Of a stretch of 14,193 bases of DNA, positions 13,713 through 14,193 are shown piece by piece. Location: positions 1 to 14,193 of the forward strand of contig CAMSEM010000027.1 in assembly GCA_947057505.1 (NCBI GenBank), in the 5' to 3' direction. This DNA comes from an uncultured Clostridium sp. (GTDB lineage: Bacteria; Bacillota; Clostridia; TANB77; CAG-508). The position numbers and the translations under genes are program-made. The notes under the pieces are model-generated. The model did no database searches and was not told the origin of the DNA. It was given only the letters and a program-made list of their open reading frames with translations. Each line of letters begins with the position of its first letter. Position 1 is the first letter of the stretch.

Positions 13713-14193
13713 AATAATAGGCAACTTTTTTATTTTATTACATATAATTAAGGAAAGAGGTCAATAAAAAAGATAATAATAGGAAGAAATTACCAAGAAA
13801 AAACTGTTGATTTACAATAAAATTCATGCTATAATAATCAAAGAGTCAAGAAAAATAAATAACTTGACAAAATACCAAAAAAAATTACAAAAAATAATAA
13901 AAAATGTATTGACTTTATAAAAGTAATATGGTATTATTATTAAAGTGTTATTACTAAACAAAAGCAAACAGCTTTTGGAAAGATAAATTAGTAAAGAAAA
14001 AGTACATTTTAATGAATTACATCAATGCTAATTTAATTTTTTGACTTTAATACAAAAAAATAAAAAAATTAAAAAAAAGTATTGACATTCAGAAATAAAG
14101 ATGGTAAAATAACACACGTTAACTTACAAAACGTTAACAAAGCACATTGAAAAGTAAACAATAAACCTTTGAGAAAAACCAATAATAAATAAA
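13713..14193 (+). promoter_or_regulatory. gene-free region with three tandem sigma-A promoters, probably an rRNA operon leader
   Basis: No reading frame of substance lies here. Three promoters of identical geometry point rightward: TTGATT 13807-13812 with TATAAT 13830-13835; TTGACT 13909-13914 with TATTAT 13932-13937; TTGACA 14082-14087 with TAAAAT 14105-14110. Each has a 17-base spacer and very A/T-rich upstream DNA. After the third promoter, ACGTTAAC occurs twice (14116-14123 and 14131-14138). Then comes GCACATTGAAAAGTAAACAATAA, which resembles the boxA-type leader placed before 16S rRNA genes in Firmicutes. I infer that a 16S rRNA gene starts soon after the window end. Confidence 0.6.

Noticed and set aside
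1..14193. CRISPR arrays, tRNA genes, insertion sequences, inteins
   Set aside because: I looked for regular repeat-spacer structure, cloverleaf-type sequences, transposase genes and terminal repeats, and saw none.

Overview
The window is AT-rich DNA, roughly 30% G+C by eye, with A/T-ending codons throughout. It comes from an endospore-forming, low-GC Gram-positive bacterium, most likely of the Clostridia. The marker is the conserved Firmicutes division and sporulation cluster, all on the + strand: murA, divIB/ftsQ, two DUF881 genes (ylxW, ylxX), sbp, ftsA, ftsZ, spoIIGA, sigE, sigG, ylmC. I cannot name the species.

Layout. Positions 1-230 hold the tail of an unidentified region with a possible 45-residue membrane peptide. 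Positions 233-1345 encode an anchored DUF3048 (YerB-like) protein. Positions 1350-3016 look like an accessory insertion: an unrecognised 204-residue gene of foreign codon style with its own promoter and terminator, then a decayed dinD-like gene. Positions 3113-7374 carry murA, divIB, ylxW, ylxX and sbp. Positions 7450-9982 carry a promoter, ftsA and ftsZ, ending in a strong terminator. Positions 10152-12759 carry spoIIGA, sigE and sigG. Positions 12899-13636 carry ylmC and a small four-helix membrane protein. After a terminator, the last ~480 bases have no gene but carry three evenly built sigma-A promoters and a leader-like sequence, probably the start of an rRNA operon just beyond the window.

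How the genes work together. MurA makes the first committed peptidoglycan precursor. DivIB, FtsA and FtsZ build the septum. SpoIIGA processes pro-sigma-E in the mother cell after asymmetric division, and sigma-G follows in the forespore.

The outstanding observation is recurrent +1 recoding. Five conserved genes (murA, divIB, ylxX, sigE, ylmC) are each broken once, in the same way. An in-frame CGG codon appears, and skipping only its C puts the ribosome on GGN (Gly), restores the conserved protein, and gives the normal family length and stop. In about 3,400 codons of native-looking genes, these five are the only in-frame CGG codons I found. The only other in-frame CGGs (three) lie in two unrecognised genes, at least one of which looks imported. 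This suggests that CGG is not an ordinary Arg codon here, and that CGGN is decoded as Gly with a +1 shift or as a quadruplet codon. A systematic sequence artefact cannot be excluded from the sequence alone.

A second noteworthy element is a 21-bp hairpin between sigE and sigG that buries the sigG ribosome binding site.
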